Below are positions 53,822 to 63,844 of a stretch of 64,000 nucleotides of DNA, piece by piece; position 1 is the stretch's first letter, and each line of letters starts with the position of its first letter. The notes below the pieces were generated by a model. The model was not told where the DNA came from, ran no database searches, and saw nothing but the letters and a program-made list of their open reading frames with translations. The translations under genes and the position numbers were made by a program. This DNA comes from Devosia sp. (lineage in GTDB: Bacteria > Pseudomonadota > Alphaproteobacteria > Rhizobiales > Devosiaceae): contig NZ_JAGIAW010000001.1 of the NCBI RefSeq assembly GCF_017744655.1, positions 930,001-994,000 of the forward strand, written 5' to 3'.

Positions 53822-54297
53822 TCGGTGGCCTCGACGATCATGGCAGTAAGCTCGGCTTCGGCAATGATGTTGCCGTTCACCTTGGCCTCGGCCTTATAGC
53901 GGCCCACGGTGCGGCGGCGATGCAACTTGGAGATGTGGTATTCAATCGTGTCGCCAGGCCCGGCTGGCTTGCGGAACCGCGCATTGTCGATGCCGAGCAG
54001 CATGACGATGCTTTTGTTACTGTTCTCGGTCGCATCATATTTGATGACGATGGCGCCAGCAGTCTGCGCCATGCCCTCAAGGATCAACACGCCGGGGAAG
54101 ATCGGGTTGTTGGGAAAGTGACCCTGGAAGATGGGCTCGTTAAAGGTAACGTTCTTGATGCCGACGGCGGAGTCATCGCCCTTGATGTCGACGATGCGGT
54201 CAATCATCAGCATGGGATAGCGATGCGGCAGGGCCGCAAGGATATCCATGATGCTCATGGCATCGAGTTCGGTCGTCGAGCTTACCGTGTCCGTCAT
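53818..54297 (-). CDS. fabZ: 3-hydroxyacyl-ACP dehydratase FabZ
   Basis: 159 residues from ATG 54297. Hot-dog fold with catalytic His in GHFPNNPIFPGVLILEGMAQ (also the conserved Glu). It dehydrates hydroxyacyl-ACP in fatty acid synthesis and competes with LpxA/LpxD for hydroxyacyl-ACP. Overlaps lpxD and lpxA by 4 bp each, so all three are coupled. Confidence 0.97.
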   Translation of the reverse strand: MTDTVSSTTELDAMSIMDILAALPHRYPMLMIDRIVDIKGDDSAVGIKNVTFNEPIFQGHFPNNPIFPGVLILEGMAQTAGAIVIKYDATENSNKSIVMLLGIDNARFRKPAGPGDTIEYHISKLHRRRTVGRYKAEAKVNGNIIAEAELTAMIVEATE

Positions 54298-55322
54298 CCC
54301 CGCTTGTCCCCTTTGGCCAATTTCCGCAACGTGGCGAGTTCCCGCCAAAAATCCTTTAGGTCCTGTGCCGGCGCGCCACCTAGTTTGGAGCCTGCCGGCC
54401 AGTCTTTAGTCACTGCTGCCCGGCCGAAAATAGTCGTACCTGCGCCGATACGCAAATGGCCCGACGTGCCCACGCCCCCGCCCATCAGCACGCTGTCTTC
54501 CACGATGGTGGAGCCGGAAAGGCCGCTTTGAGCCGCGATCAGGCAGTTGCGACCAATGCGGCAGTTATGCCCGATCTGGACCTGGTTATCGATCTTCGTG
54601 CCGTCGCCGATGACCGTATCGCCAAGGGCACCGCGATCAACCGTGCTATTAGCGCCGATCTCGACGCGATCCTGAATAATGACGCGGCCAAGTTGTGGGA
54701 TCTTGCGATTGGTCTGGCCGTGATCGAGCCAGCCAAAGCCTTCGGTACCAATCCGAACGCCCGAGTGCAGGACCACCTCATTGCCCAGATGCGCGCAGTC
54801 TATGGTGCAATTGGGGGCGATGATGCTGTTGCGACCGATGGTAACGCCGGGACCGATAACAGTATTGGCCCCAATGATCGTGCCGCGTCCGATTTCGACG
54901 CCATTACCGATAACGACATTGGAACCAATGGTAACGTCTCGCTCGAAGATCGGCGCACCGAGATCCTCACGACCGCCAACGATGGCTGCCTTGGTGCTGC
55001 CCGGATAGAGGCGATCCAGTATCTCGGTGAAGAGATTGTGGGCGCGCGGAGCCACGATGGCGACTGCGCCTGCCGGCACGCTATCCTTCAAGGACGGGTG
55101 CACAATTACGAAGCCCGCAGCCGTTCGGCGCAGATCTTCGACATACGACATGTGCGCTGCGAGAGCGAGATCGCCGGGAGCCGCAAGTTCGAGCTCGGAA
55201 ACGCCGCTGACTACACGGTCATTGTCGGCAAGTCCCGCGGCCAGATCGGCATGCCCAAGTTCCGTCAGCAGAGTGCCGACAGCAATCGGTCCGGAAAATC
55301 GGTGAAATCGAGTATCGACCAT
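54294..55322 (-). CDS. lpxD: UDP-3-O-acylglucosamine N-acyltransferase
   Basis: 342 residues. N-terminal uridine-binding domain, then many hexapeptide repeats (VTIGSNVVIGNGVEIGRGTI) and the C-terminal GGAPAQDLKDFWRELATLRKL. The catalytic His is in DNQVQIGHNCRIG. It adds the second acyl chain in lipid A synthesis. It follows bamA after a terminator-like hairpin and couples to fabZ. Confidence 0.96.
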   Translation of the reverse strand: MVDTRFHRFSGPIAVGTLLTELGHADLAAGLADNDRVVSGVSELELAAPGDLALAAHMSYVEDLRRTAAGFVIVHPSLKDSVPAGAVAIVAPRAHNLFTEILDRLYPGSTKAAIVGGREDLGAPIFERDVTIGSNVVIGNGVEIGRGTIIGANTVIGPGVTIGRNSIIAPNCTIDCAHLGNEVVLHSGVRIGTEGFGWLDHGQTNRKIPQLGRVIIQDRVEIGANSTVDRGALGDTVIGDGTKIDNQVQIGHNCRIGRNCLIAAQSGLSGSTIVEDSVLMGGGVGTSGHLRIGAGTTIFGRAAVTKDWPAGSKLGGAPAQDLKDFWRELATLRKLAKGDKRG

Positions 55323-55340
55323 GAGATCACTTCAAAAGAA

Positions 55341-55368
55341 AAGCCGCGGAGCTACCGCCCCGCGGCTT
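55341..55368 (-). terminator. bamA terminator
   Basis: AAGCCGCGG pairs with CCGCGGCTT around a 10-base loop. Read on the minus strand it is followed by TTCTTTTG. It lies 26 bp after the bamA stop and 19 bp before lpxD, so it may reduce read-through to lpxD rather than stop it. Confidence 0.8.
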
Positions 55369-55393
55369 GATGACTTCTTTCACGTTGCTCGTA

Positions 55394-57511
55394 TTAGAGC
55401 AAGGTCTGAAGCGTGATCTGGAAGACCTGAGTACGGTCTGCCGTCGACTTGTTGAGGACGTGCGAAACGTCGCCGCGCAGCGGGCCGAACGGTGAATCCC
55501 AGATGAGCGAGGCACCGATGGAGGTACGCAGCGGCGTATCCTGGCTCGCAGGATCAAGCGCGCTTAGGCCCGTGCCAGGCAGACCGTCGATCCAGGCAGC
55601 ATCCGCCCAGAGCGCACCGCTGAGGCCGTAGCTCTCAGGAAGCGCCGGGATCGGGAATTCGATCTCGGCCGAAACAGCAGCATACATGGTCGCGCCAAGG
55701 AATTCGCCATTCTGCAGGCGCGGACCGACGCCGCGGCCTTCGAAGCCACGAATAATGGTCGCGCCGGGCATGAAGGCCTCAACCGCGTGAACCGAACCGC
55801 CATCAAGGCTGTTCACAACGCCGGCCTGGCCGCGAACACTGGCAACGATCCCGCTGTCGTCAAGAACCGGCAGGAAGTAGCGGCCGCGCGCTTCGGTCTT
55901 GAGCAGGTTATGATCCCAGCCGATATACTGCTGGGTGAAGGTAGCATAGAGCCCTTCGGTCGGCGACTTGACGTCATCAAGACCATTCCAGGTCAACGTG
56001 TAGCCGATAAACGCCTTGTTGAACTCTTGGCCGTCATTCACCAGAGCAGACTTGTACTGCGGGTTATCCTTCACATCCGAGATAACCTTGCGCTCGTAAC
56101 CGGCGAAGAACCCAGCGTTAAGCGCACTGGTGATCGGCACGCCGAATCGCAGTTGACCGCCCGTCGACTGCGAACCGTAGAAACTCGAAGTCGTTTCGTC
56201 GGAAATGCGGTGATAGGCGTCGAAACCTGCCGACACCTTGAGCCCCATGAAGCGCGGCTCGGTGAAGGAGAAGTCGAAAGTACGGCCCGACTGCGATGCA
56301 CCGATGGCGGCGCGCAGATACTGGCCACGACCAAGGAAGTTACGCTCGGTCAGCGAGACTTCGCCGAGAATACCATCGCTGGTTGAATAGCCGGCGCTCG
56401 CGCCGTACTCGCCTGTCGAGGTTTCCGTCACATTGATATTCAGAACCACCTTGTCGGGCGAAGAACCCGGCGCCGTGGTGACTTCAACCTTCGAGAAGAA
56501 ACCGAGATTCTGGATGGCATCGCGACCACGGATGACCATAGAGCGGTTGAACGGATCGCCTTCACCAAAGGCCAGTTCGCGGCGAACAACGAAGTCGCGG
56601 GTCTTGGTATTGCCGGTGATATTGATGCGTTCCACATAGATACGCGCACCTTCGTCAACCAGGTAGGTCACATTGAAGGTGCCGGTAGCGACGTCACGAT
56701 CGAGGCGAGCACGAACGTCCGCGAAGGAATAACCCTGGGCCGTGGCTTCGTAGGCCATGTCCTCGATGGTTTCCTGCAGGTTCGAAACGGAATATTGCGC
56801 ACCCTTGCCGGTCTGGACGGTCGAGCGCAGCACGTCGGTGTTGAGACCGTTGATGCTGGTTTCGATACCGATATTACCGAACTGGTAGCGCTGGCCTTCA
56901 TTGACCGTGAAATTGATGAAGTACGCATTGCGCGCAGCATCATACTCGGCAACCGACGTCACCTGCGCATCGGGATAGCCGCGATTTGCGTAGTAGAGAC
57001 GGAGACGCTCGCGATCGACCGCCAGCTTCTGCTCGTCATAGGTGTCGTCACGAAGAAGCCAGCTCAGGATGCCGGTCTCCTTGGTCAGCATGGCACCCTT
57101 GAGGTTGCCGCCGCTGATTGCATTATTGCCGGTGAAGTTGATCGCAGCGATACCTGCGCGCTCACCTTCATTGACCTGGAAAACCACGCGAACACGACCA
57201 TCAGCGGTCGGCTCCGTACGCGACGTCACCGTCACGCCCAGGAAGCCATCGCGGTCGTAAGCCTGACGGATGCTCTCAACGTCAGCCGACACGCGCTGAG
57301 CGGTGTAGATGCCGGAGGCAGAGACATCGACCATCGCCAGGAGCTGAGCATCGGAGAAGCGGCGGTTACCTTCGAAAAGAACCGAACCGACCAACTGCTC
57401 CTGAGCATGCGCGGCAACGACGCCCAGCACCGGGATCCCGCTGACCATTGGGCTCGCGCCCATAATCGCGATCACCGAGACAGCGCCACGCAACAGCTTG
57501 GGGTTAATCAT
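55394..57511 (-). CDS. bamA: Outer-membrane assembly factor BamA
   Basis: 705 residues with a signal peptide (AVSVIAIMGASPMVSGIPVLG then AAHAQE). I read four POTRA repeats: about residues 40-120 (VGSVLFEGNRRFSDAQL), 121-210 (IAAINFTGNNAI), 211-290 (RYQFGNIGIET) and 291-370 (IYVERINITGNTKTRDFVVRREL). These correspond to POTRA 2-5 of E. coli; POTRA 1 is missing. The Omp85 beta-barrel follows with the GATIIRGFEGRG L6 motif; the chain ends in LQTLL rather than a terminal Phe. It folds outer-membrane proteins. rseP lies upstream on the same strand. Confidence 0.95.
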   Translation of the reverse strand: MINPKLLRGAVSVIAIMGASPMVSGIPVLGVVAAHAQEQLVGSVLFEGNRRFSDAQLLAMVDVSASGIYTAQRVSADVESIRQAYDRDGFLGVTVTSRTEPTADGRVRVVFQVNEGERAGIAAINFTGNNAISGGNLKGAMLTKETGILSWLLRDDTYDEQKLAVDRERLRLYYANRGYPDAQVTSVAEYDAARNAYFINFTVNEGQRYQFGNIGIETSINGLNTDVLRSTVQTGKGAQYSVSNLQETIEDMAYEATAQGYSFADVRARLDRDVATGTFNVTYLVDEGARIYVERINITGNTKTRDFVVRRELAFGEGDPFNRSMVIRGRDAIQNLGFFSKVEVTTAPGSSPDKVVLNINVTETSTGEYGASAGYSTSDGILGEVSLTERNFLGRGQYLRAAIGASQSGRTFDFSFTEPRFMGLKVSAGFDAYHRISDETTSSFYGSQSTGGQLRFGVPITSALNAGFFAGYERKVISDVKDNPQYKSALVNDGQEFNKAFIGYTLTWNGLDDVKSPTEGLYATFTQQYIGWDHNLLKTEARGRYFLPVLDDSGIVASVRGQAGVVNSLDGGSVHAVEAFMPGATIIRGFEGRGVGPRLQNGEFLGATMYAAVSAEIEFPIPALPESYGLSGALWADAAWIDGLPGTGLSALDPASQDTPLRTSIGASLIWDSPFGPLRGDVSHVLNKSTADRTQVFQITLQTLL

Positions 57512-57570
57512 ATTGTTATTGCCTTCTGCGACCTGCCCGGAGAATCGTCATACGCCGCTCCCCCAAGCTA

Positions 57571-57583
57571 ACTCCATTGGAGT
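57571..57583. promoter_or_regulatory. Perfect dyad in the bamA upstream region
   Basis: ACTCCA-t-TGGAGT, a 13-base palindrome 60 bp before the bamA ATG, next to a long A/T run (TTTTACTGTTTTTTT). It could be an operator for bamA; no known regulator consensus is claimed. Confidence 0.35.
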
Positions 57584-57692
57584 GTTTTACTGTTTTTTTA
57601 ACCACGGACAAGCGGTAAGCCCGGACGCAGTTAGCAATTCATTGGCGCGCTTGTATTCGTGCAACACCTTGCGAACCAAGGTTAACCGAGGG

Positions 57693-58835
57693 TTAGCGCA
57701 AGATGCCAAAATGGTCGAAAACCGTGTCGTTGAACAGGGTAAAAACCATCAAGGCCAGCACCAGGGCGAAGCCGAAGCGAAATCCCATCTCCTGCACGCG
57801 CATGCTGAGCGGTCGTCCGCGAACGGCCTCGATCAGATAGTACAAGAGATGGCCGCCGTCGAGCATGGGAACGGGTAAAAGATTGAATATCCCAATGTTG
57901 AGAGACAGAAGCGCCATCAGGTTGATGAGGGCAATGACGCCGAGTGTCGCCACTTCGCCCGAAACCTTGGCCACTTTCACGGGGCCACTAAGCTGCTGAA
58001 CATCGCCGCGGCCAACAAAAAAATCGCCCAGGAAAGCGGCCGTCCGCTGCACGATGAAGCGAATTTCTTCAACCGTCATGCCGATCGCCTCGATGGGTCC
58101 GGGGCGATAGAGCTGAATATCAGCCTCTTCAATATTTCGGCTGACGCCGATCCGGCCGATGCGCTGGTCATTGCCGAACCGGTCCTGAATCACAACCGGC
58201 TCGGGCACGAGGTGAAGCGTGTCCGTGGATGCGCCACGCTCGATTTCGACGACCACCTCACGGGCGGGACTCGTGGCGACATAGCGCTGGAAATCCTCGA
58301 AACCGCGGACGACATAGCCGTCCACCGACAGAATCTTGTCGCGGGGTTCAAAGCCGGCGGCTTCGGCCACCGATCCGGCGATGACCTCGCCGATGACGGC
58401 GGGCACGGTTTCGCGGCCATAGCCAAGCAAGAGCGCATAAAGGATGAGGAAAGTCAGAAGCACGTTGGCGAGAGGACCAGCGGCTACGATGGCGATGCGT
58501 TGCCAGACCGACTTATTCACGAAGAGCCGCGGCGCCAGCGCAGGATCTCGCAGCTCCGGCGCATCGGGATCTGGCATGCTGGAGGCGTTCATGTCGCCGG
58601 CAAAGCGGACATAGCCGCCCAAGGGAATCGCCGAAATCTTCCAGCGTGTCCCGTGACGATCGTTCCAGCCGATCAGCTCTCTCCCAAAACCGATCGAGAA
58701 GGCCTGAATAGCAACGCCATTCCAGCGCGCCACAAGGTAGTGGCCCATTTCATGGACGAAGACGATGACCGTCAGAACCGCGAGAAACGGGACGACGTAG
58801 GACAGGAGCCAGTACACAAAATCAAACATCGTCAT
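57693..58835 (-). CDS. rseP: Site-2 protease RseP (M50)
   Basis: 380 residues. Zinc motif VFVHEMGHYLVARW in the first TM, one PDZ domain (about residues 130-215: AAGFEPRDKILSVDGYVV), and the third-TM LLPVPMLDGGH motif. It cleaves the anti-sigma factor RseA-type substrates within the membrane. It lies between cdsA and bamA as usual; dxr, found here in some relatives, is absent. Confidence 0.96.
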   Translation of the reverse strand: MTMFDFVYWLLSYVVPFLAVLTVIVFVHEMGHYLVARWNGVAIQAFSIGFGRELIGWNDRHGTRWKISAIPLGGYVRFAGDMNASSMPDPDAPELRDPALAPRLFVNKSVWQRIAIVAAGPLANVLLTFLILYALLLGYGRETVPAVIGEVIAGSVAEAAGFEPRDKILSVDGYVVRGFEDFQRYVATSPAREVVVEIERGASTDTLHLVPEPVVIQDRFGNDQRIGRIGVSRNIEEADIQLYRPGPIEAIGMTVEEIRFIVQRTAAFLGDFFVGRGDVQQLSGPVKVAKVSGEVATLGVIALINLMALLSLNIGIFNLLPVPMLDGGHLLYYLIEAVRGRPLSMRVQEMGFRFGFALVLALMVFTLFNDTVFDHFGILR

Positions 58836-58871
58836 TCCGGGAGTGAGGCAGACGCACCGCCTGGGCGGTGA

Positions 58872-59729
58872 TCACCAATAGAGCAGTCCTTCGGCCACCG
58901 AGCCAATGCCGCCATGCAGTGCGCCGACGATCAAGACCAGAATGATGCCGAATGTGAGGCTATCGAGCCGATCCATCAAGCCGCCATGACCGGGAATAAT
59001 GTCGCCGCTGTCCTTGATCCGAAAATGCCGCTTTACGGCGCTTTCTGAGAGATCGCCCAATTGGCCAAGGATGCTGATCGAGAGGGAGATCAACAGGCCT
59101 ATCCACCAAGGCGAATCGGTCAGGACGATCCAGACGAGCAGGCCCGCTCCTGACCCGAGGGCAAGACCGCCCAGAGCACCTGACCACGTTTTCGAGGGTG
59201 AAATACCGGGAGCCAGTTTCTCGCCGCCGATCTGCCTTCCGGTGAAGAAGGCTGCAGAATCAGTCATCCAGACGACGGTGCCAAGGAAAATGCCCGCCCA
59301 AATGCCCACGACGCCGTCGCCTCGCATCAGCACGGCCGACAGAATCAAAACTCCGAACAGCACGAGGCCAACGGCCCGCCACAGGAACAACTCGCGTCCC
59401 ATGAACGCGGCGACAACGCAAGCAAGCGCTACGGCACCAACAAGACCCCAAATACCAAGCAGCGGAAAGATGAGGCCGGAAAGGCCAACCAGCCCGATCA
59501 GCGCCATGCCGGGCACCGTCAGCGGCGCCCGGGAAACCATGGTTTCCCATTCGCGATAGGCGCCTGCATAGACGGCCCCTACGACGCCAGAGAAAAAGTA
59601 ACTACCTAGATAGAGCGCAGTTGCCGTAACGGCGATGAGCACCATGGCCGATGCAAAGCGTGGGCCAACATCGGCCCAATTGCGACGTTGGGATGCGGCA
59701 GGTTTGGGAGAAGGTGCGCCTGGCTCCAT
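58872..59729 (-). CDS. cdsA: Phosphatidate cytidylyltransferase
   Basis: 285 residues from ATG 59729, overlapping the uppS stop by one base (TGATG). About seven membrane helices, with the CDS signature region SPSKTWSGALGGLALG and the C-terminal KRHFRIKDSGDIIPGHGGLMDRLDS in parts. It makes CDP-diacylglycerol for phospholipids. Coupled to uppS. Confidence 0.95.
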   Translation of the reverse strand: MEPGAPSPKPAASQRRNWADVGPRFASAMVLIAVTATALYLGSYFFSGVVGAVYAGAYREWETMVSRAPLTVPGMALIGLVGLSGLIFPLLGIWGLVGAVALACVVAAFMGRELFLWRAVGLVLFGVLILSAVLMRGDGVVGIWAGIFLGTVVWMTDSAAFFTGRQIGGEKLAPGISPSKTWSGALGGLALGSGAGLLVWIVLTDSPWWIGLLISLSISILGQLGDLSESAVKRHFRIKDSGDIIPGHGGLMDRLDSLTFGIILVLIVGALHGGIGSVAEGLLYW

Positions 59730-60490
59730 CAACTCCCGGTCGCCCCCAGACCGCCATAACGCCGATCGCGCAGCGAATAGGTTTCAAGAACACGTAGGAA
59801 ACTTGCCTCGTCGAAGTCAGGCCAGTTTTCCGGCACGAAAACGAGTTCGGCATAGGCCGACTGCCAAAGCAGGAAATTGGAGAGACGCTGCTCGCCACTT
59901 GTACGGATGATGATATCCGGATCGGGCATGTCGACGGTGTAGAGGGCGCGCGAAATTGCGGCTTCGTCGATATGGGCAGGATCGATACGGCCTTCGGCTG
60001 CGTCCTTTGCAAGGCGGCGGGCGGCATCGGTGATTTCGGCGCGGCCGCCGTAGTTGAAGGCGACAACCAGGACGAGACCGGTATTGGCAGCGGTCTTGGC
60101 CTCCACATCTTCAATGAGGCGCACGAGCGAAGGTTCGAGCCCTGCCCGGCCGCCAATGATGCGGATTCGAACATTGTTGCGCATGAGCCGCTGCAAGTCG
60201 GAGGCGACGAAGCGGCGCAGGAGGCCAAATATGAAGGAGACTTCTTCGGGCGGGCGCGTCCAATTCTCGGATGAAAAGCTGAAGACCGTCAGGTAGCCGA
60301 CGCCGTGCTTGATGCAGGACTGCACGAGGTTGCGCAAGGCGTGCACGCCTTCCACGTGCCCCTCCGTACGACGTTTGCCCCTGGCCTTGGCCCAACGGCC
60401 ATTGCCATCCATGATCACCCCGAGGTGAACCGGAATACGGAGGCCCGAACCGAGGTCCGGGCTCATTTTTGCGGCGGTCTCGCTTGCCAT
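59729..60490 (-). CDS. uppS: Undecaprenyl-diphosphate synthase (isoprenyl transferase)
   Basis: 253 residues from ATG 60490 (GGGAGGGG upstream); a later ATG, eight codons on, is possible. cis-Prenyltransferase motifs: GVIMDGNGRWAKARGKRR (catalytic Asp), FSFSSENWTRP, and RTSGEQRLSNFLLWQSAYAE. It makes the C55 carrier lipid for cell-wall synthesis. An upstream extension in frame lacks the family pattern. Confidence 0.96.
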   Translation of the reverse strand: MASETAAKMSPDLGSGLRIPVHLGVIMDGNGRWAKARGKRRTEGHVEGVHALRNLVQSCIKHGVGYLTVFSFSSENWTRPPEEVSFIFGLLRRFVASDLQRLMRNNVRIRIIGGRAGLEPSLVRLIEDVEAKTAANTGLVLVVAFNYGGRAEITDAARRLAKDAAEGRIDPAHIDEAAISRALYTVDMPDPDIIIRTSGEQRLSNFLLWQSAYAELVFVPENWPDFDEASFLRVLETYSLRDRRYGGLGATGS

Positions 60491-60524
60491 CAACGCCCCT
60501 CCCGGCGGCGTTCCATACCGGTCC

Positions 60525-61079
60525 CTAGACCTGCATGATTTCCTGTTCCTTGGCCGCCACGATGACGTCGATCTCCTTGACGGCGTCATCGGTCGCCTTC
60601 TGCACGAGATCGGACTGCTTCTTGGCGTCGTCCTGGTTCATGTCGCCGTCCTTCTCCGCCTTTTTCAAGGCGTCCATGCCATCGCGACGAATGTGGCGCA
60701 CAGCAACACGGGCCTGTTCGGCATAAGTATGCGCAACCTTGGCGAGCTCCTTGCGGCGCTGCTCGTTGAGTTCCGGAAGCGGAACGCGAATGACCTGACC
60801 TTCGCCCATCGGATTAAGGCCGAGGCCGCTGTCGCGGATCGCCTTTTCCACAGCATTGGCCAGGCCCCGGTCCCAGACCTGCACCGAGAGCATGCGCGGC
60901 TCGGGAACAGTCACGGTGGCAAGCTGGCTGAGCGGCGTGCGCGAACCATAGGCTTCAACTGTCACAGGCTCCAACAGGCTGGCGCTGGCGCGGCCGGTGC
61001 GCAGGCCCACCAGTTCGTCCTTGAGCGAAGCAATCGACTTCTGCATGCGGTTCTTGATGTCGGTGAGATCATAGGCCAT
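60525..61079 (-). CDS. frr: Ribosome-recycling factor
   Basis: 184 residues from ATG 61079 ([12 protein letters not shown]). Helical domain I/III and small domain II with [21 protein letters not shown] and the [19 protein letters not shown] signature. It releases ribosomes after termination with EF-G. It follows pyrH (98-bp gap) and precedes uppS by 34 bp. Confidence 0.97.
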   Translation of the reverse strand: MAYDLTDIKNRMQKSIASLKDELVGLRTGRASASLLEPVTVEAYGSRTPLSQLATVTVPEPRMLSVQVWDRGLANAVEKAIRDSGLGLNPMGEGQVIRVPLPELNEQRRKELAKVAHTYAEQARVAVRHIRRDGMDALKKAEKDGDMNQDDAKKQSDLVQKATDDAVKEIDVIVAAKEQEIMQV

Positions 61080-61177
61080 GGCCGAGGTCCTTCCAGTCAT
61101 TTGGCGCTGCCAACTTGGGGCGCGCTTCTCTATTAAACTCGCACCGGAAAGGTGCAATCGGCGAAGACGCCCCTGCC

Positions 61178-61897
61178 CTAGATCGGGTCGCCAACGCGGG
61201 TCGACAGGCCCTTGCCTTCCAGAATGCCGGAAAGGCCAGCGGGCTCATCGAGCGCATATACAATAATGGGCATGTGGCTGTCGCGGGCAAGCGCGAATGC
61301 AGCCGTATCCATCACCTTGAGATTGCGGGCGATAACTTCATCGTAGCCAATCTGGGAATAGCGGACGGCTTCGGGGTTCTTCTTCGGGTCGTCCGAGTAA
61401 ACGCCATCAACCTTGGTGCCCTTGAGCACAACGTCGCATTCGAGCTCGATGGCCCGGAGCGTGGCGGCCGTATCGGTGGTGAAGAACGGGTTGCCGGTAC
61501 CGCCGCCGAGGACGACGACAAAGCCCTCCTCCAGCGCCTGCTTGGCGTCGCGGGCGGTAAAGGTGTCGGCGACCGACGGCATGGTCGCGGCGCTGAACGG
61601 TTTGGATTTCACGCCCTGGCGGGTGATTGCGTTTGAGAGGGCGAGGGCATTGATCATGGTGCCCAGCATGCCCATCAGGTCGGCGGTAACACGATCGGTG
61701 CCGTCTGCGGCACCAGCCATGCCGCGGAAGATATTGCCGCCACCAACAACGATGGCAACCTGAATGCCGGAGCGCGCCGCGTCTGCGATCTGCTTGGCTA
61801 CGGCCTGGAGAAAGGGCGGCTCGATGCCGAAGGAGTTATCTCCCGCCAGCGCCTCGCCCGAAACCTTGAGCAAAATGCGCTTGTAGCTCGACGCCAT
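61178..61897 (-). CDS. pyrH: UMP kinase
   Basis: 239 residues. Amino-acid kinase fold with [43 protein letters not shown] and [15 protein letters not shown]. It phosphorylates UMP, linking to the pyrimidine genes at 13-15 kb. The pyrH-frr order after rpsB-tsf is standard. Confidence 0.97.
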   Translation of the reverse strand: MASSYKRILLKVSGEALAGDNSFGIEPPFLQAVAKQIADAARSGIQVAIVVGGGNIFRGMAGAADGTDRVTADLMGMLGTMINALALSNAITRQGVKSKPFSAATMPSVADTFTARDAKQALEEGFVVVLGGGTGNPFFTTDTAATLRAIELECDVVLKGTKVDGVYSDDPKKNPEAVRYSQIGYDEVIARNLKVMDTAAFALARDSHMPIIVYALDEPAGLSGILEGKGLSTRVGDPI

Positions 61898-62043
61898 CGG
61901 AAGACCTCATGTGAGACTGCGGGCTCGCGACTCTGCAAGACCTTCGGGACACTAGGGCAAAACTGCCACAAGCTGAAGGCTAAGCCACGCAGGAAGTAAA
62001 TGTAAAATTTCTGAAGCTCGATCCAGCCGCACTGGAGAGCGAT

Positions 62044-62065
62044 GGACGGGCCTTGCGGCCCGTCC
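62044..62065 (-). terminator. Hairpin after tsf
   Basis: GGACGGGCC-ttgc-GGCCCGTCC, nine perfect pairs, 8 bp after the tsf stop. On the minus strand no T run follows, so it may be a partial terminator or RNA-end protector before pyrH. Confidence 0.6.
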
Positions 62066-62073
62066 AAAAGTCA

Positions 62074-63003
62074 TCAGGCCTTGACGCCTGCGGTCGCGGC
62101 GACTTCGGCTGCGAAGTCGGTTTCGACCTTTTCAATGCCTTCGCCGAGCGCATAGCGCACGAACTTGGTCAGCTTGATCGGTGCACCAACGTCCTTCTCG
62201 GCCTTCTTGATGGCGTCGGCGACCTTGGTCTCACCGTCGATCACGAAGGTCTGAGCGAGGAGAGTGACTTCCTCGTAATACTTGCGCAGTCGGCCTTCGA
62301 CCATCTTCTCGGCGATGTCGGCCGGCTTGCCCGATTCCTTGACCTGCTCGAGGATGATGGCGCGTTCACGAGCCACGACGTCCTGATCCAGCTCGCTGGA
62401 GTCGATTGCCAGCGGGTTGGTGGCGGCGATGTGCATGGCAAGCTGCTTGCCGAGAGCCGACAGGGCAGCCTTGTCACCGGTGGACTCGAGGGCGACCAGA
62501 ATGCCGATCTTGCCCAGACCCGCCTTGACAGCGTTGTGCACGTAGCTTTCCACCACGCCATCGGAGACCGAGACGGTCAGCGTGCGGCGCAGGTTCATGT
62601 TTTCGCCGATCTTGGCGATGGCTTCGGTCAGTTCGGCCTGAACAGAGTGACCAGCGCCGGGGAACGGCATTTCGCCGAGCTTGGCGACGTCGCCATCAGC
62701 GTCGAGAGCGAGCTTCGCGATCGAGCCAACGATATTCTGGAACTGCTCGTTGCGGGCAACGAAGTCGGTCTCAGAGTTGACTTCGACGACGGCAGCCTTG
62801 GTACCGGAGGTTGCAACGCCAACCAGACCTTCCGCAGCGACGCGATCGGCCTTCTTGGCAGCCTTGGCGAGGCCACGGGTGCGCAGCCAATCGACGGCAG
62901 CTTCCATGTCGCCATTGGTTTCGGCCAGAGCCTTCTTGCAGTCCATCATCCCGACGCCGGTCGAGTCGCGGAGCTGCTTAACCAGTGCAGCAGTGATTTC
63001 CAT
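62074..63003 (-). CDS. tsf: Elongation factor Ts
   Basis: 309 residues. N-terminal UBA-like part ([21 protein letters not shown]), the EF-Tu-interacting core ([10 protein letters not shown] and the dimer repeats) and a C-terminal [17 protein letters not shown] segment. It is the GDP exchange factor for EF-Tu. rpsB is upstream with a strong hairpin in the 70-bp gap. Confidence 0.98.
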   Translation of the reverse strand: MEITAALVKQLRDSTGVGMMDCKKALAETNGDMEAAVDWLRTRGLAKAAKKADRVAAEGLVGVATSGTKAAVVEVNSETDFVARNEQFQNIVGSIAKLALDADGDVAKLGEMPFPGAGHSVQAELTEAIAKIGENMNLRRTLTVSVSDGVVESYVHNAVKAGLGKIGILVALESTGDKAALSALGKQLAMHIAATNPLAIDSSELDQDVVARERAIILEQVKESGKPADIAEKMVEGRLRKYYEEVTLLAQTFVIDGETKVADAIKKAEKDVGAPIKLTKFVRYALGEGIEKVETDFAAEVAATAGVKA

Positions 63004-63017
63004 GGGTTCACCTTTCG

Positions 63018-63038
63018 GCGGCCCCAGTCTGGGGCCGC
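63018..63038 (-). promoter_or_regulatory. Hairpin between rpsB and tsf
   Basis: GCGGCCCCA-gtc-TGGGGCCGC, nine G/C-rich pairs, 14 bp before the tsf ATG. No T tract follows on the minus strand. It could be an attenuator or a processing site that sets the relative output of S2 and EF-Ts; this is inference. Confidence 0.6.
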
Positions 63039-63073
63039 ATAGTTTCGTTCAAACGATTCCGGACATACCGGAC

Positions 63074-63844
63074 TTAGTTGACAGCTGCGCCTTCGCCCGG
63101 AAGATCTTCAGCCGGGGCTTCCGAAGAAGCGCCGAGATCCTGGCCGAGAGCGCTCGAGGAGCGACCGATACCATCGAGGGCAGCGCGCGAGACCAGCGAG
63201 ACATAGAGTTCGAGAGCGCGGCTGGCGTCGTCATTGCCCGGGATGGCGTAATCGACCATGTCCGGATCGCAATTGGTGTCGACGATAGCAATGACCGGGA
63301 TACCCAGGCGACGGGCTTCCTTGATCGCGTTTGCTTCCTTGTTGGTGTCGATCACGAACAGGAGCGAGGGAACATTGCCCATGTCCTTGATGCCGCCGAG
63401 GTCGCGCTCAAGACGCTCCTGCTCGCGGGACATCATAAGGCGCTCTTTCTTGGTGCGCAGAGCGAGATCTTCTTCGCTCATCGATTCTAGTTCGCGCAGA
63501 CGCGAGATGGAGTTCGAGATCGTCTGCCAGTTGGTCAGCGTGCCGCCGAGCCAACGGGAGTTCACGAAGTACTGAGCGGACTGCTTGGCAGCTTCAGCAA
63601 CGAGCGGGGCGGCCTGGCGCTTGGTGCCGACGAAGAGCACGCGGCCGCCATCGGCGACGGTGTCGGACACGAGCTGCAGGGCGCGGCTCAGGGCCGGCAC
63701 GGTCTGCGACAGGTCGAGAATGTGAATGTCGTTGCGAACGCCGAAAATGAAGCGTTCCATCTTCGGGTTCCAGCGGTGCTTCTGGTGGCCGAAGTGCACG
63801 CCTGCTTCGAGGAGCTGGCGCATGGAGAATTCTGGCAGAGCCAT
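63074..63844 (-). CDS. rpsB: 30S ribosomal protein S2
   Basis: 256 residues from ATG 63844 ([20 protein letters not shown]). Matches S2 throughout ([52 protein letters not shown]). The upstream open frame to 63955 is the leader and is not part of the protein. The C-terminal tail is Ala/Ser/Glu-rich. The promoter lies in 63845-64000. Confidence 0.98.
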   Translation of the reverse strand: MALPEFSMRQLLEAGVHFGHQKHRWNPKMERFIFGVRNDIHILDLSQTVPALSRALQLVSDTVADGGRVLFVGTKRQAAPLVAEAAKQSAQYFVNSRWLGGTLTNWQTISNSISRLRELESMSEEDLALRTKKERLMMSREQERLERDLGGIKDMGNVPSLLFVIDTNKEANAIKEARRLGIPVIAIVDTNCDPDMVDYAIPGNDDASRALELYVSLVSRAALDGIGRSSSALGQDLGASSEAPAEDLPGEGAAVN

